A DNA stretch of 64,000 bases from Nocardia brevicatena NBRC 12119. Its GTDB lineage: Bacteria > Actinomycetota > Actinomycetes > Mycobacteriales > Mycobacteriaceae. Under the pieces are notes generated by a model, which saw only the letters and a list, made by a program, of their open reading frames with translations, made no database searches and was not told the origin of the DNA. The stretch covers positions 1 through 64,000 of the forward strand of contig NZ_BAFU01000073.1 of NCBI RefSeq assembly GCF_000308495.1, read 5' to 3'. The translations under genes were made by a program, and so were the position numbers. Each line of letters starts with the position of its first letter. Position 1 is the first letter of the stretch. Shown here piece after piece: positions 63,491-64,000 of the stretch.

Positions 63491-63649
63491 ATGCCTACCC
63501 TATCCATCGATAACGTTCCCCGACCGGCTGCACACGGCTCGCCGACCGGAACGGAATCGGGCGAACAGCGTTCGGTATCCCGACGGCAGCGGAGGATGTC
63601 ACCGCGGAGCGCGACCCGCTCGGCGCGGGGCGAGCACCGTCGTGGACCT

Positions 63650-64000
63650 ATGGTGGTCACTGTGGATATGTCCGGTGAGCACGGCAAACATGCCTGGCGT
63701 AGTGAAATCCTGGCCCGCCGGGCCGCGTTGTCGGCCGAGCGGCGCGCGGACGAGGCGGCGGCATTGGCGACGGCGCTGCGTGAGATCGATCCGGGTGCGT
63801 GGGCATGTGCTTATGTCCCGGCGCGGGACGAGCCGGGATCGACGGCGATGCCGGAGGCCCTGCGAACGGCCGGGGCGCGGGTACTGCTGCCGGTGACCGG
63901 GCCGCCCGGCCCGCTGGCGTGGGGGGAGTACACCGGCACCGCGAAGCTACGCCCGGCCCGTTATGGACTGCTCGAGCCCGTCGGCCCGGTGTTGCCCCCC
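63650..64000 (+). CDS. 5-formyltetrahydrofolate cyclo-ligase (3' truncated by window)
   Basis: The first 117 residues of a folate enzyme that converts 5-formyl-THF to methenyl-THF. KHAWRSEILARRAALSAERR is the N-terminal ATP/substrate region (K-x-x-x-R...RRA-L), and ACAYVPARDEPGSTAM is the next conserved segment. Later motifs are outside the window. Possible starts are ATG 63650, GTG 63653, GTG 63662 and ATG 63668; none has a clear ribosome site. In M. tuberculosis this gene (Rv0992c) is also divergent from galU. Confidence 0.85.
   Translation, partial: MVVTVDMSGEHGKHAWRSEILARRAALSAERRADEAAALATALREIDPGAWACAYVPARDEPGSTAMPEALRTAGARVLLPVTGPPGPLAWGEYTGTAKLRPARYGLLEPVGPVLPP

Noticed and set aside
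1-64000. CRISPR arrays, rRNA genes and riboswitches
   Set aside because: No regularly spaced repeats, rRNA signatures or recognisable riboswitch cores were found on reading both strands by eye.

Overview
The window is a GC-rich actinobacterial chromosome segment. Gene content and order point to the Nocardiaceae (Nocardia or a close relative): 1-TM divisome protein SepX/GlpR with gephyrin-like Glp, ergothioneine genes, a Pmt-type protein mannosyltransferase, many GTG/TTG starts and ATGA/GTGA overlaps. Most core genes follow the order I recall for the Mycobacterium tuberculosis Rv0992c-Rv1021 region (5-FTHF cyclo-ligase, galU, glp, rimJ, sepX | arcA, pmt, rsmI, metG, tatD, rpfB, ksgA, ispE | pth, rplY, prs, glmU, TetR, mfd, mazG). 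Between these conserved blocks sit accessory insertions. Synteny is from memory, not from a search.

Layout. 0-3.8 kb: the end of a Y4yA-type PLP enzyme, an SbnA-like PLP synthase and a MATE exporter in one operon, then a decayed flavodoxin fragment and a PPOX-class protein. 3.8-10.7 kb: terD, then egtABCD on the minus strand with egtE divergent. 10.8-16.4 kb: a FadD-like acyl-activating enzyme (Rv1013/pks16 type), a DUF4190 protein with a 13-residue repeat, prs and glmU, and tRNA-Gln. 16.6-23.0 kb: two TetR-family genes (the second of gamma-butyrolactone-receptor type), mfd, mazG and a tiny DUF4236 gene. 23.2-26.5 kb: an accessory cassette of four overlapping microgenes on the minus strand, divergent from a frameshifted HTH/TPR-like regulator and an aminoglycoside-phosphotransferase-like kinase.

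26.6-29.8 kb: pth, rplY and prfC. 29.8-32.0 kb: two degraded IS5-type remnants in opposite orientation around an unrecognised 420-residue protein with a Fic-like motif. 32.0-37.2 kb: NTF2-like, DUF4393 (Abi-alpha), DUF445 and ABC-F genes. 37.2-45.8 kb: ispE, a CopZ-like chaperone behind a CsoR-type palindrome, ksgA, a truncated rpfB behind a CRP-type site, tatD, metG, rsmI and pmt. A 76-bp palindromic core is repeated identically upstream of the ABC-F gene and upstream of rsmI.

45.9-59.2 kb: GntR regulator and arcA, SoxR, an SDR, a glycosyltransferase remnant, a frameshifted GAF-GGDEF-EAL gene, an E1-like/nitroreductase fusion with a GNAT-like partner, two GyrI-like binding proteins, an orphan conjugation-type membrane protein, a truncated TetR gene and tRNA-Ala. 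59.3-64 kb: galU-glp-rimJ-sepX on the minus strand and the start of the 5-formyltetrahydrofolate cyclo-ligase gene.

The best candidates for something new are the Fic-like protein between IS remnants (30.3-31.6 kb), the microgene/HTH/kinase cassette (23.2-26.5 kb), the repeated palindrome (37.2 and 43.8 kb) and the E1-nitroreductase/GNAT pair next to a c-di-GMP gene (49.6-54.4 kb). Several conserved genes are visibly decayed: rpfB, the GGDEF-EAL gene, the HTH gene, a GT4 enzyme and a flavodoxin.
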